From Bog-756 sp052143895 (GTDB taxonomy: Bacteria; Actinomycetota; Acidimicrobiia; Acidimicrobiales; RAAP-2): a DNA stretch of 64,000 nucleotides. The stretch lies in assembly GCA_052143895.1 (NCBI GenBank), contig JBKQRT010000320.1, positions 81,034-145,033 of the forward strand. The letters are read 5' to 3'. Position 1 is the stretch's first letter. Every line of letters starts with the position of its first letter. The position numbers and the translations under genes were made by a program. The notes beneath the pieces were generated by a model that worked only from the letters and a program-made list of their open reading frames with translations, was not told the origin of the DNA and did no database searches. Shown in pieces: positions 50,811 to 59,549 of the stretch.

Positions 50811-52480
50811 CCCTCGACGCGGTCATCGTCGGGTCGGGGCCGGGGGGGGCGACGGCGGCCGACGTGCTGTCGGCGGCGGGGTGGTCGGTGGCGATCGTCG
50901 AGAAGGGTCGCAACCACCTGTTCGACGACGACCTGAGGACGCCCGCCTCCGACTTCTCCAACGACGAGATCAAGTTCCTCTCCCGGCACTTCCTCGGACC
51001 CGACCCGCTGGTGGAGCCGCGGACGTTCCGGACCGGCGCGGACGACGGCGACCGTACCCACGTCGGCGAGGTCAACTCCGTCCCCTCGACGGTGGGCGGC
51101 GGCGGCACCCACGCCGACGGCAAGGTGCCGCGCTTCATGCCGGACGACTTCCGCCTCCATTCGCTGCTCGGGCCGCAGCCCGACGCCGAGGTGGTCGACT
51201 GGCCCATCGGCTACGACGAGCTCGAGCCCTATTACGCGGAGGTCGAGCGCGTGGTGGGCGTGGCCGGCACCGACGGGTCGAACCCGTTCGCCGGGCCCCG
51301 GTCCGGTCCGTTCCCCATGCCGTCGGGGGCACCGATGTTCGGTGCGACCCGCTCGTCGGTGGCCGCCGAACGCCTCGGCTACCACCCCTACCCGGCCCCC
51401 ACTGCGGCCAACAGCGTGCCCTACGACGGACGGCCGGCCTGCAACAACTGTGGCTTCTGCGCCTTCTTCGGCTGCCCCATCCACGCCAAGGGTGACCCCG
51501 TGGCCATGCTGCGGCGGGCACTCGCCAGCGGCCGGGCCGAGCTCCTCCCCGAAACCTTCGTCTCCCGGATCCAGATCGACGGTCGCCGGGCCACCGGTGT
51601 CGAGCTGATCGGCGCCGACGGGGAGCGCCGGCAGCTGGCCGCCGGCCACGTGATCGTCGCCGCCGGCGCCATCGAGACCCCGCGCCTGTTGCTGCTCTCC
51701 GGGATCGACCACCCCCTGGTCGGCCGGTACCTGATGACCCACTTCCAGACCATCGCCGCCGGCACGCTCCCGTTCCGGACCTACGCCGAGCGGGGCCGCG
51801 CCGTCACCCACGTCCATGACGACATGATCGTCGGCGACGCCGCCGCCCGGGCGGCCGCGGCCGCGGCCGGACTGCCGTGGCTGCGCGGCGGCATGGTGGA
51901 GCACAGCGGTGCCGCCCTTCCCGTCATGGAGGCGAAGCACTACCCGTGGGGCCCGCAGCACTCGGCGTTGATGGAGCACTCGCCGATCCGCGCCCGCCTG
52001 TGGGCGTTCATCATGCAGGGGGAGGACCTGCCCTACGCGGGCAACCGGGTCGACCTCGACCCCACGGTCCGCGACGCCCGTGGCTACCCGGTGGCCCGGA
52101 TCACCTACCGTCCGGGCCGCCACGAGTGGGTTGCCTCGGAGCACCACGGTCCGCGGCTGGCCGCCATCCTGAAGGAGATGGGGGCGGAGTGGACCGTGGT
52201 CACCACGTCGCCCGGCGGGGGCAACGCCGGCTCACCGGAGGCGATCCCGGAGAGCCGCCACAACATGGGGACGGTGCGCATGGGAACCGACCCGGCCACG
52301 TCGGCGGTTGACCCCACCGGGCGCCTCCACCAGTTCGACAACGTGGTGGTGGCCGACTCCTCGGTGTTCGTCACCTCGTCCGGCTACGGGCCGACGCTCA
52401 CCCTGGTGGCGCTGGCCGCCCGGGCTGCCCACCTGCTGGCCGGGACGCGACCGTCAGCCGGGCCCCCGGGTCAGCAGTAA
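50807..52480 (+). CDS. GMC family FAD-dependent oxidoreductase
   Basis: 557-residue flavoprotein of the glucose-methanol-choline group. The FAD loop VGSGPGGATAADVLSAAGWS is at 8-27, STVGGGGTHADGKVPR near 95, a Cys-rich stretch CNNCGFCAFFGC near 205-216 as in gluconate/alcohol dehydrogenases of this branch, VIVAAGAIETPRLLLLSG near 280 and the C-terminal RHNMGTVRMGTDPATSAVDP, SSGYGPTLTLVALAARAA with the catalytic His. It would oxidise an alcohol, perhaps that made by the upstream P450. Coupled to the small subunit by GTGA. Overlaps the convergent thiolase by 27 nt. Confidence 0.9.
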   Translation: MTLDAVIVGSGPGGATAADVLSAAGWSVAIVEKGRNHLFDDDLRTPASDFSNDEIKFLSRHFLGPDPLVEPRTFRTGADDGDRTHVGEVNSVPSTVGGGGTHADGKVPRFMPDDFRLHSLLGPQPDAEVVDWPIGYDELEPYYAEVERVVGVAGTDGSNPFAGPRSGPFPMPSGAPMFGATRSSVAAERLGYHPYPAPTAANSVPYDGRPACNNCGFCAFFGCPIHAKGDPVAMLRRALASGRAELLPETFVSRIQIDGRRATGVELIGADGERRQLAAGHVIVAAGAIETPRLLLLSGIDHPLVGRYLMTHFQTIAAGTLPFRTYAERGRAVTHVHDDMIVGDAAARAAAAAAGLPWLRGGMVEHSGAALPVMEAKHYPWGPQHSALMEHSPIRARLWAFIMQGEDLPYAGNRVDLDPTVRDARGYPVARITYRPGRHEWVASEHHGPRLAAILKEMGAEWTVVTTSPGGGNAGSPEAIPESRHNMGTVRMGTDPATSAVDPTGRLHQFDNVVVADSSVFVTSSGYGPTLTLVALAARAAHLLAGTRPSAGPPGQQ

Positions 52481-53683
52481 CGACCCGGCGATCGGTCCGC
52501 CCCCGTTGCTGACCACGGCGACCTCTGGCAGCCGGTCCCCGCTCCGGTGGACCTGGCGGTCACCGCCGTCGCCCCGGAGCTGCACGCAGGCCTCATGGAT
52601 GAGCCCGAATCCGTGCAGGCGGCCTCCGGAGAGCTGGCCCCCCGCCGTGTTGAGCGGCAGTACGCCGTCGCGGCCGATGGCCGTGCCGTCCTCGACGAAC
52701 GCCCCGCTCTCGCCACGGCCGCAGAACCCGAGGGCCTCCAGCCACACCAAGGTGAGGATGGAGAAGCCGTCGTAGAGCTGGGCCACGTCGACGTCCGCCG
52801 GGCGCAACTCGGTCCGTTCCCACATGGAGGCGCCCGCGTCCCGGGCTGCCATGGTCGTCATGTCGTCGAACTGGTCCCAGCTGGGCCGCCCCCGGAGGGC
52901 GGTGCCCACCGCGTTGACGTGACAGGCGGGCCGGGGCGTGTCGCCGGCGTAGTCGCGGTGCGAGACCACGAACGCCGTCGAGCCGTCGCTCGGGGCGTCG
53001 CAGTCGAAGAGGCAGAGCGGGGTGGAGATCATGCGGGCATCGAGGTAGTCGGCCAGGTCCATCGGGTCGCGGTAGATGGCGGAGGGGTTGACGGCGGCGT
53101 TGCGGCGGGCGTTCAGGGCGATCCGGGCCAGCTGCTCCCTGGTGAGCCCGAACTCGTGCATGCGGCGCTGTGCCACCAGGGCGATCCAGTTGACGGCGGA
53201 GACGGCGCCGAAGGGCAGCGTCCACTGGAGGAACCCGGAGAACCTCGGGACGCCGCCGCCCCCACCGCTCGATCCACCGATGCCCTGACGCCCCCCGGCA
53301 CCTTGGGCGGTGGACTCGGACACGGTCCGGTAGACGAGCACGTGGCGGGCCAGGCCGGCGCCCACCGCCAGGCAGGCGGCGATGAGGGCCCGCATCTGGG
53401 CCGGCCCTTCGCCCCCGCCGTCGTGCCAGTCGAGCCGGAGGCGCAGCGCGTCCTGGACCTCGGGTGTGGTCGGTCCGGCGAACCCCGGTGTGCCGGTGCC
53501 CATGCCCGGATAGGTGGCCAGCCCGTCGATGTCGTCGCGGGTCAGGCCGGCGTCGGTCACGGCGGCCAGACAGGCGTCGAGGGTGAGGTCGAGATCGGTC
53601 CGACCGAGGCGCCGCCCGACCGCCGACTGGCCGATCCCGGAGATGATCGCCCGCCGCTCCAGCGGTGGTTCGCTGGCGCTCAC
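52454..53683 (-). CDS. thiolase-superfamily lipid-transfer-protein-like aldolase (Ltp2-like)
   Basis: 409-residue protein of the SCP-x/Ltp2 branch. RRAIISGIGQSAVGRRLGRT at the start, GLTRDDIDGLATYPGMG near 47, LYDGFSILTLVWLEALGF near 300 and LNTAGGQLSGGRLHGFGLIH near 345. No Cys nucleophile stands after the GGG of residue 90-94 (GGGEGPAQM). Together with a DUF35 partner, Ltp2 proteins perform a retro-aldol cleavage of a beta-hydroxyacyl-CoA in steroid side-chain breakdown, which is the best functional model. GTG 53683 overlaps the DUF35 stop as GTGA. Confidence 0.85.
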   Translation of the reverse strand: MSASEPPLERRAIISGIGQSAVGRRLGRTDLDLTLDACLAAVTDAGLTRDDIDGLATYPGMGTGTPGFAGPTTPEVQDALRLRLDWHDGGGEGPAQMRALIAACLAVGAGLARHVLVYRTVSESTAQGAGGRQGIGGSSGGGGGVPRFSGFLQWTLPFGAVSAVNWIALVAQRRMHEFGLTREQLARIALNARRNAAVNPSAIYRDPMDLADYLDARMISTPLCLFDCDAPSDGSTAFVVSHRDYAGDTPRPACHVNAVGTALRGRPSWDQFDDMTTMAARDAGASMWERTELRPADVDVAQLYDGFSILTLVWLEALGFCGRGESGAFVEDGTAIGRDGVLPLNTAGGQLSGGRLHGFGLIHEACVQLRGDGGDRQVHRSGDRLPEVAVVSNGGGPIAGSLLLTRGPG

Positions 53684-54165
53684 GGGGCGGGCGGCGAGGC
53701 CGGTCGGAACAGCGGGAGGTAGACATCGTCGTGCTGCTCGAAGACGACCTCGACGGGCATGCCGTCGTAGACGTCCTCCGGCTCCACCTCGACCAGGTTG
53801 GTGGTGAGGCGCACGCTCTCCTGCTCGTCGATGGCGACCAGCCCGATGAGGTAGGGCTCGCTCCCGGGGATCCACTCCTGGACGTTGAGGGTGGAGGCCA
53901 CCACCGTGGCCCGCCCGCTCACCACGTCGGGCGAGACCTCCTCTGACAGGCAGGCCGGGCAGCGCGGCGCGGGGGGGTGGACGAAGGTGCGGCAGTGGCG
54001 GCAGCGCAAGAACCGGAGGCGGCCGTCGGCGCCGCTGGTCCAGAAGAACCCGTTCTCTTCGTCGACCCGGGGCAGCAGTCGGATGGCGGGGCCGCGTGCG
54101 GGCACCGGGCGGCCTAGGAGTCCCGCCGAGGGCGGCGCGGCCGGGTCGTCACGGTCACCGGCCAC
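53680..54165 (-). CDS. DUF35 OB-fold/zinc-ribbon acyl-CoA-associated protein
   Basis: 161 residues. A rubredoxin-like zinc site is visible as CRHCRTFVHPPAPRCPAC near 62-79, followed by the OB fold (GRATVVASTLNVQEWIPGSE, YLIGLVAIDEQESVRLTTNL). DUF35 proteins are obligate partners of Ltp2-like aldolases and of the MaoC-DUF35 hydratase ChsH2, where they form part of the active complex. The GTGA overlap with the thiolase supports that pairing. GTG 54165 is inside the 3' end of the dehydrogenase gene (11-nt overlap). Confidence 0.87.
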   Translation of the reverse strand: MAGDRDDPAAPPSAGLLGRPVPARGPAIRLLPRVDEENGFFWTSGADGRLRFLRCRHCRTFVHPPAPRCPACLSEEVSPDVVSGRATVVASTLNVQEWIPGSEPYLIGLVAIDEQESVRLTTNLVEVEPEDVYDGMPVEVVFEQHDDVYLPLFRPASPPAP

Positions 54166-55141
54166 CCAGCACTTCGGGGTTGACGATGTGGAGTGGGCGG
54201 GCACCGGCCAGCAGACGGCAGAGGTCCTCGGCGATGGTCCGCGTGTGGTTGGACTCGGTGTCGTAGGTGGCACCGCCGATATGGGGGGTGAGCACCACCG
54301 AGTCGAAGGTGGTGAGGGGATGGTCGCTGGCCAGGAACTCACCCTCGAAGTGGTCCAGCCCAGCAGCCACCACCTTGCCGGAGGCGAGGGCCGCCACCAG
54401 GGCATCGGTGTCGTGCAGCGCTGCCCTGGCCGAGTTGAGGAACACCACCCCGTCGCGCATGGCGGCGAACTGGTCGGCACCGATCATGCCGGTGGTCTCG
54501 GGGGTCACCGGTGCGTGCAGCGAGACCACGTCGGACCGTTCGAACAGCTCCTCGAGGGTGACCGTGGACTCGTCCGCATAGGGGTCGCAGGCGACGACCT
54601 CCATCCCGAGGCCGCGGAGGCGCCACCGGAGCGCCCGCCCGACCGCCCCGAGCCCGACGAGCCCGGCGGTGCGGCCGGCCAGCTCCCAGCCCCGGAACCG
54701 TTGGTAGGGGATGGTCCCGTCCTTGTAGATGTCGCCGCGGCGCACGTCGGCGTCGGCGGCCACGACCCGGCGGGAGGCGGCGAAGAGCAGGGCCACCGCC
54801 AGCTCGGCCACCGCGTCGGCGTTGCGGCCCGGCGCCCGGAGCACCGGCACGCCGGCCTCGGTGGCCGCGGCCACGTCGACGTTGTTGGGGTCCCCCCGGC
54901 AGCTGCACACGGCCAGCAGGTCGTGTTCGAACAGCGGGCCGGCACACCGGTCGCTCTCGACGACGGCGATGTTCGCCCCCTCCGCGTCCATCCGGTCGGC
55001 CAATTGCTGCGCGTCGTAGATACGGAGGGTGGGCTGGTCGAGCCACGAGTCGAGCGTGAGGTCGGCCAACTGGCCGAGGAGGTCGAGCCCGGGCCCGCGC
55101 ACGGCGGCGGTCACGAGTGCCTGTGGTCGTCCTTCGGACAT
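54155..55141 (-). CDS. D-2-hydroxyacid dehydrogenase family protein
   Basis: 328-residue NAD-dependent dehydrogenase like phosphoglycerate or hydroxypyruvate dehydrogenase. The NAD loop GLVGLGAVGRALRWRLRGLG is near 160-180, VSLHAPVTPETTGMIGADQF near 212, NSARAALHDTDAL near 240 with the substrate Arg, DHFEGEFLASDHPL near 265 with Glu, and LTPHIGGAT near 290 with the catalytic His. The N-terminal AVCSCRGDPNNVDVAAATEA is normal. First gene of the minus operon with DUF35 and Ltp2-like genes, so it may process a 2-hydroxy or 2-keto acid released by the aldolase. Confidence 0.87.
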   Translation of the reverse strand: MSEGRPQALVTAAVRGPGLDLLGQLADLTLDSWLDQPTLRIYDAQQLADRMDAEGANIAVVESDRCAGPLFEHDLLAVCSCRGDPNNVDVAAATEAGVPVLRAPGRNADAVAELAVALLFAASRRVVAADADVRRGDIYKDGTIPYQRFRGWELAGRTAGLVGLGAVGRALRWRLRGLGMEVVACDPYADESTVTLEELFERSDVVSLHAPVTPETTGMIGADQFAAMRDGVVFLNSARAALHDTDALVAALASGKVVAAGLDHFEGEFLASDHPLTTFDSVVLTPHIGGATYDTESNHTRTIAEDLCRLLAGARPLHIVNPEVLGGR

Positions 55142-55218
55142 GCGATCGGCATCCCCTTGCTCGAAGTGAGGGCGGTCCCGGAGGGTAGCACCTACTCAGC
55201 CGCCGAATTGCGTCCATA

Positions 55219-56634
55219 ATGACCCCCCATGAGACGGGTGCACCGCCGGTGAACCGGCCGGACGGCGACGGCTGCACGATCGGGGTGGACGTCGGGACCA
55301 CGTCGGTGAAGGCGGTGGCGGTGGACCCCGCCGGCACGGTAGTGGCCCGGGCCAGGGTCCCGCACCGGGTGGGCACGCCCACGGCGGACCTGCTGGAGCA
55401 CGACGCTGTCGCCGCGTGGCGCCGCGGACCGCGCCGTGCCTTCGCCGCCGTCGCCGCCGGGCTCGACCGACCGGCCGCCGGTGTCGTGGTGGCGTCCATG
55501 GTCCCGTCCATCACCGCCGTCAACCGGCGGGGCGTGCCCCAGCTCCCCGGCCTGCTCTACGGCGACGCCCGGGCGGGCGACGAGCGGGCGGCCGGCCCGG
55601 AGGACAACGGGGGGGAGCGGGACGAGGGCAGCCGCATGCTGGGATGGGCGGCCCGGCAGCTGCCCGGTGCCGCCGGCTACTGGCCCTGTCAGGCGGTGGC
55701 CACCCACGCCCTGAGCGGCATCGCCGCTGTCGACTCGGCCACGGCCATGTCCTTCGGCGGGCTGTACGACGGCGGACGCTGGGACCGGGCCGCCCTCGGC
55801 CGGCTCGGTGTGGAGGAGCGCCAGGTCTGCCTGGTCCGTCCCCTGGGCCGGCCAGTGGGCACCGTGCCGGGCACCTCGACGGCGGTCGGCGGCGGGTCCA
55901 TCGACGCGTTCTGCGAGCAGATCGTCTCCGGCGCCGACCGCCCCGGCGACGTACTGGCCATCTTCGGGGCCACCCTGGTGGTGTGGGTGGTCAGCGAGAC
56001 GTGGCGGGAGGTGCCCGGGCTCACCACCTTCCCGAGCACCGTCCCCGGGCAGGTGGTGATCGGGGGCCCGAGCAACGCCGGTGCGCTGTTCGCCGACTGG
56101 GCGCGTTCGGTGGTCGCCGGGCCGTCGCGCCGGGCCACGGCGTCGGCCGCCGACGCGGTCCGCACCGGTGATCCCGAACGGATCCCGGTCTGGCTCCCCT
56201 ACCTCCGCGGCGAGCGGACTCCCTTCTACGACCCGGGCCTGCGGGCCAGCGTGCACGGGATCGACATCACCCAGGGCCCCGAGGCGCTGCTCCGGGGTGC
56301 CGACGAGGCCAGCGGTTTCGTGATCCGGCGCATGGTCGAGCGCTCGGGCGCACCGGCCCGGCGCATCGTGGCCACCGGGGGCGGCTCCCGCTCGGTGCCG
56401 TGGATGCAGGCGGTGGCCGACGCCACCGGGCTCCCGGTCGACACGGTGGCCGTGCCGGAGGGGGCCGCCCTCGGGGCCGCCTTCCTGGCCCGGATGGCAG
56501 CCGGCCTCGAGGCCGGCTTCGGCGCCTCCGCCGGATGGGCGCACCCGGGGCGACGGATCGAACCCGACCCGGTGTGGGCGGTGGCGGCGGCCGGAAGGTT
56601 CGAGCAGTTCGAGTCGCTGGGCCCCCGGGGCTGA
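55219..56634 (+). CDS. FGGY-family carbohydrate kinase
   Basis: 471-residue sugar or polyol kinase of the FGGY family (xylulokinase/glycerol kinase fold). The phosphate-1 motif TIGVDVGTTSVKAVAVDPAG is near 20-40, MVPSITAVNRRGVPQLPGLL near 95, LPYLRGERTPFYDPGLRAS near 335, and the family's second signature AGADEASGFVIRRMVE-like GADEASGFVIRRM near 360, then ATGGGSRSVPWMQAVADATG near 378. The proton-abstracting Asp of YGDARAGDE near 115 is present. ATG 55219 or GTG 55249 may be the start. Its substrate is unknown, and the zinc alcohol dehydrogenase convergent to it could work on the same polyol. Confidence 0.87.
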   Translation: MTPHETGAPPVNRPDGDGCTIGVDVGTTSVKAVAVDPAGTVVARARVPHRVGTPTADLLEHDAVAAWRRGPRRAFAAVAAGLDRPAAGVVVASMVPSITAVNRRGVPQLPGLLYGDARAGDERAAGPEDNGGERDEGSRMLGWAARQLPGAAGYWPCQAVATHALSGIAAVDSATAMSFGGLYDGGRWDRAALGRLGVEERQVCLVRPLGRPVGTVPGTSTAVGGGSIDAFCEQIVSGADRPGDVLAIFGATLVVWVVSETWREVPGLTTFPSTVPGQVVIGGPSNAGALFADWARSVVAGPSRRATASAADAVRTGDPERIPVWLPYLRGERTPFYDPGLRASVHGIDITQGPEALLRGADEASGFVIRRMVERSGAPARRIVATGGGSRSVPWMQAVADATGLPVDTVAVPEGAALGAAFLARMAAGLEAGFGASAGWAHPGRRIEPDPVWAVAAAGRFEQFESLGPRG

Positions 56635-56656
56635 GGCGGGCGTCCGGGGGACCCGC

Positions 56657-57904
56657 TCAGGCCGCGCCGGCGTTGGGTGTGAAGGTGGCCTTGAGCACGC
56701 CGCTGGTCTCCGGCCGCGCCAAGGTCGTGAGCGCCCCCCACCAGTCCTCGAGTGGGTAGCGGTGGGTGACCATGCCGGTGAGGTCGATCCGGCCCTCCTG
56801 CACGAGCGCCAGGTAGTGCTCGATGGCGTGGCGCCGGACCCCTTCGAACTCCTCCATGGCGAAGGCGTTCGAGCCGACGATGGTCAGCTCCTTGAAGTAC
56901 ACCGGTGTCCACTCCCAGCGTCCCGGGACGGCTACGCCGGTGTAGACGAGGCGCCCGCGCTCGGCCAGGACCCGCACCCCGACCTCGAAGGTCTCGGGCT
57001 TGGCCACCGAGTCGTAGACGACGTCGATGTGGCCCGGGTGGGCCATGGGCAGCCCGTCGAAGGCCTGGTGGAGGACCCCTCCGGACCAGTCGGCCAGCGC
57101 CTCGACCAGGGCCGTGCGCGGCTCGTGTGGCACCACCAGCGACGCGCCGAACCGGCGCGCCGTCTCCACCTGGTGGGGGAAGCGGGCCACCACCGCCACC
57201 TCGACCCCGGGATAGAGCGAGGTGAGGATGGCCACACTGGCCAGACCGAGGGCGCCGGCGCCGAACACCACCACCCGGCCACCGGGTGGTGGTGGGTTGC
57301 GGAGGATGGCGTGGAACGACACGGAGAACGGGTCGGCCAGCACGGCGGCCTCGTCGGAGACCTCGTCGGGGACGGGGATGAGCATGGAAGGGTGGGCGGC
57401 CAGCTGCTCGGCCCAGGCCCCCGGAGCCCCGGTCACGACGCCGATGTGGACGCCCGGGCTGATGTCACCCTTGGTGAACGACCAGCACAGGTTGACGTCG
57501 CCGGCCCGGCACGGCGGGCACAACGGCTCGATGCCGCGCGGGGCGCAGCTCAGCCACGGGTTGAGCACGACCCGCTGCCCGATCTCCACGCCGCGGGCGG
57601 CCGGCCCCAAGGAGATCACCTCGGTCACCACCTCGTGACCGGGCACGCAGGGCAGCGAGGAGAACGCCGCCATCGGATTGTCGATGTCGCCGTCCTCGAA
57701 TTCGCCGAGGACAAGCTTGGTGTCCGAGCCGCACACCCCCGAGAGGATGGGCCGGGTCACCACCCAGTCGGGGTGGATGGGCCGGGCGTCCTCGAGCTGG
57801 TGCAGCCCGAAGGGGAGCGCAGCCAGTCGCTGTTCGAGCTCGTCGGTCGGTACCGGCCGCTGCTCGTGCGGATCGGGTCGGGCGCCGAACACCAGTGCCT
57901 TCAT
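56657..57904 (-). CDS. zinc-binding alcohol dehydrogenase
   Basis: 415-residue medium-chain dehydrogenase. Catalytic zinc ligands are the Cys of GVCGSDTKL near 58 and the His-Glu of VPGHEVVTE near 88. The structural-zinc loop is modified to CAPRGIEPLCPPCRAGDVNLC near 120-140, still with four Cys. VVFGAGALGLASVAILTSLY near 210 is the NAD loop. The protein is longer than usual, with an N-terminal insertion of about 20 residues. ATGA overlap (57901-57904) couples it to the SDR upstream. Last of three genes in the PIG-L operon. Confidence 0.9.
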   Translation of the reverse strand: MKALVFGARPDPHEQRPVPTDELEQRLAALPFGLHQLEDARPIHPDWVVTRPILSGVCGSDTKLVLGEFEDGDIDNPMAAFSSLPCVPGHEVVTEVISLGPAARGVEIGQRVVLNPWLSCAPRGIEPLCPPCRAGDVNLCWSFTKGDISPGVHIGVVTGAPGAWAEQLAAHPSMLIPVPDEVSDEAAVLADPFSVSFHAILRNPPPPGGRVVVFGAGALGLASVAILTSLYPGVEVAVVARFPHQVETARRFGASLVVPHEPRTALVEALADWSGGVLHQAFDGLPMAHPGHIDVVYDSVAKPETFEVGVRVLAERGRLVYTGVAVPGRWEWTPVYFKELTIVGSNAFAMEEFEGVRRHAIEHYLALVQEGRIDLTGMVTHRYPLEDWWGALTTLARPETSGVLKATFTPNAGAA

Positions 57905-58722
57905 CGCTGGTTCCCTGACTGCTCGTCATCGGTTCCGTCGGCCATGGCGCGCATGCCGGCCACGAAGCCCTCGAAGTCCTTCGTCTTCATCTCCACCACC
58001 GCCCGCAGGTCCGGGACGTAGAGCTCGAACCGGTTACCGGCGATGCACTCGAGGATGCCGGCGGCGACCTCCTCCGGGGGGGCGAAGGGGCCCGAGTAGG
58101 CGGCCGGATCGTTGTCCGGCTGGTTCCAGATCTCGGTGTCGATGGCGCCGGGCAGCACCAGCCGCACCGACACGCCCGTGCCGACCAGGTCGGCGGCGAG
58201 GGCCTCGCTCCACCCGGCCAGCGCGAACTTCGACGCGCTGTAGGCGGCCTCGGTGGCGATGCCGAGCCGCCCCCCGAGGCTCGACACGTTGACGATGGTC
58301 CCCGACCCCCGCTCGAGCAGGCGGGGCAGCAGCGCCAGGACGATGGCCACCGGCGAGAAGTAGTTCACCGTCATGACCCGCTCCACCTCGGCCATGGTCA
58401 GCCGCTGTACGGGCCGTCGCATGGGGATGCCGGCGTTGTTCACGATCACGTCGAGTGGACCGAGCTCGTCCCAGATCTCCGTGGCCACGGCGGCAGCCAC
58501 GTCCGGATCGGCCAGATCGGCGGCCCACCACCTCGAGCCCGGGGCGCCGACCCGGCAGTCGGACGCCACCTCCTCGAGCCGGTCGGCCCGGCGGGCCACC
58601 AGAGCGACCGTGGTCCCCTCGGCGGCCAGGGCGCGGGCCGTGGCCGCACCGATGCCGGACGAGGCGCCGGTGACGAGGGCGGCGGTCACCGGCGGTCGTC
58701 GATCCGGTCGGAGGAAGGCCAC
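57901..58722 (-). CDS. SDR family oxidoreductase
   Basis: 273 residues from GTG 58722, with GASSGIGAATARALAAEGTT near 18-38, NNAGIPMRRPVQRLTMAEVE near 93, VNVSSLGGRLGIATEAAYSA leading to catalytic YSASK near 160, and PGAIDTEIWNQPDNDPAAYS near 187. It resembles the SDR at 41343 through the NNAGIPxRR and the tail region. The GTG at 58722 directly follows the PIG-L stop (TGA then GTG). A second GTG at 58689 would shorten it by 11 residues. Probably cotranscribed with PIG-L and the alcohol dehydrogenase. Confidence 0.87.
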   Translation of the reverse strand: MAFLRPDRRPPVTAALVTGASSGIGAATARALAAEGTTVALVARRADRLEEVASDCRVGAPGSRWWAADLADPDVAAAVATEIWDELGPLDVIVNNAGIPMRRPVQRLTMAEVERVMTVNYFSPVAIVLALLPRLLERGSGTIVNVSSLGGRLGIATEAAYSASKFALAGWSEALAADLVGTGVSVRLVLPGAIDTEIWNQPDNDPAAYSGPFAPPEEVAAGILECIAGNRFELYVPDLRAVVEMKTKDFEGFVAGMRAMADGTDDEQSGNQR

Positions 58723-59520
58723 TCAGTCCGCAGGACGCGCATCCAGGTCATCGGCCGAGGTTAGGCGCTCCCAGCCCGGGGGCGGAGGGTCGAGCCGCCA
58801 GTACTGCTCGGGCACGTTGGCGTCGAGGCGGTCCGACAGGAGGTGATCTTGCTCGAGCGGCCCGAGCTGGCTGGTGTAGTGGGTGATGGCGGTGCGCTTG
58901 CGCGCCATGTCCGGATCGACCGGGACGATGGCGGGCGTGGGCCACAGTCCGCTGCGGAAGAGCTTCGAGACCCGCCAGGCGAGGAGGCCGGGCAGGTGCT
59001 TGTAGCCACCCTCCTCGTAACAGAACCAGACCGGGGCCCCGTCGCCGGCGACCATGGCCTCCCGCACCAGCAGGCCGGCATCGTGGGTCAGCACGTGGTC
59101 GGGGTTGGCCAGGCCCATGGGCAGGAAGACCGAGGTCGCCCGGGCCTCGGTCACCGCACGGTGGAGGGCGGGCGCCACCTCGTCGGGGGTGGGACGCCGG
59201 TCCGGGGGGAGGTACTGATGGTCGGAGAAGTCGAGCCACACCGGCGTCGCCTCCATCGAGGCCATGGCCACCCGGTCCTCCTCGCGCCGCAGGGCGACGA
59301 CGTCGTCGCCGGCCACGAAGCCGGACAACGCGTCCCACTCGGTCACCTCGTCGGGGTAGGCCGGGGGCCAGCCGGCCAGCACGGTGATCACGGTGCTGGC
59401 CGGGTAGGTGGTGAGCACATGGGCGGCGCCGAGCGCGGCATCGTCGAAGTGGGGCGAGACCACCACGATGCGATCCAGGACCGACCGGTCGAGGGCGCCC
59501 CACAGGGTCCGTGCATCCAT
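58723..59520 (-). CDS. PIG-L/LmbE family deacetylase
   Basis: 265-residue zinc-dependent N-deacetylase of the LmbE/PIG-L fold. The metal motif is SPHFDDAAL near 24-32 (His-x-Asp-Asp) and the third ligand is the His in ANPDHVLTHD near 140. EEDRVAMASMEATPVWLDF near 85 is typical. Relatives remove acetyl groups from N-acetylglucosaminyl compounds, including mycothiol precursors, but the match is not specific enough to call MshB. A TACGCT box 6 nt before ATG 59520 and absence of a ribosome site suggest a leaderless operon start. Confidence 0.88.
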   Translation of the reverse strand: MDARTLWGALDRSVLDRIVVVSPHFDDAALGAAHVLTTYPASTVITVLAGWPPAYPDEVTEWDALSGFVAGDDVVALRREEDRVAMASMEATPVWLDFSDHQYLPPDRRPTPDEVAPALHRAVTEARATSVFLPMGLANPDHVLTHDAGLLVREAMVAGDGAPVWFCYEEGGYKHLPGLLAWRVSKLFRSGLWPTPAIVPVDPDMARKRTAITHYTSQLGPLEQDHLLSDRLDANVPEQYWRLDPPPPGWERLTSADDLDARPAD

Positions 59521-59526
59521 GGGAGA

Positions 59527-59532
59527 AGCGTA
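59527..59532 (-). promoter_or_regulatory. -10 box of probable leaderless PIG-L operon
   Basis: TACGCT on the minus strand, then TCTCCC, then the ATG at 59520. The same hexamer and nearly the same spacing precede the MaoC gene at 4247. Confidence 0.45.
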
Positions 59533-59549
59533 CCGGGGCGGCCCGGCAG

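Noticed and set aside
58723..59520. MshB (mycothiol biosynthesis) as a name for the PIG-L protein
   Set aside because: Only the general LmbE motifs are visible, and the neighbours are not mycothiol genes.
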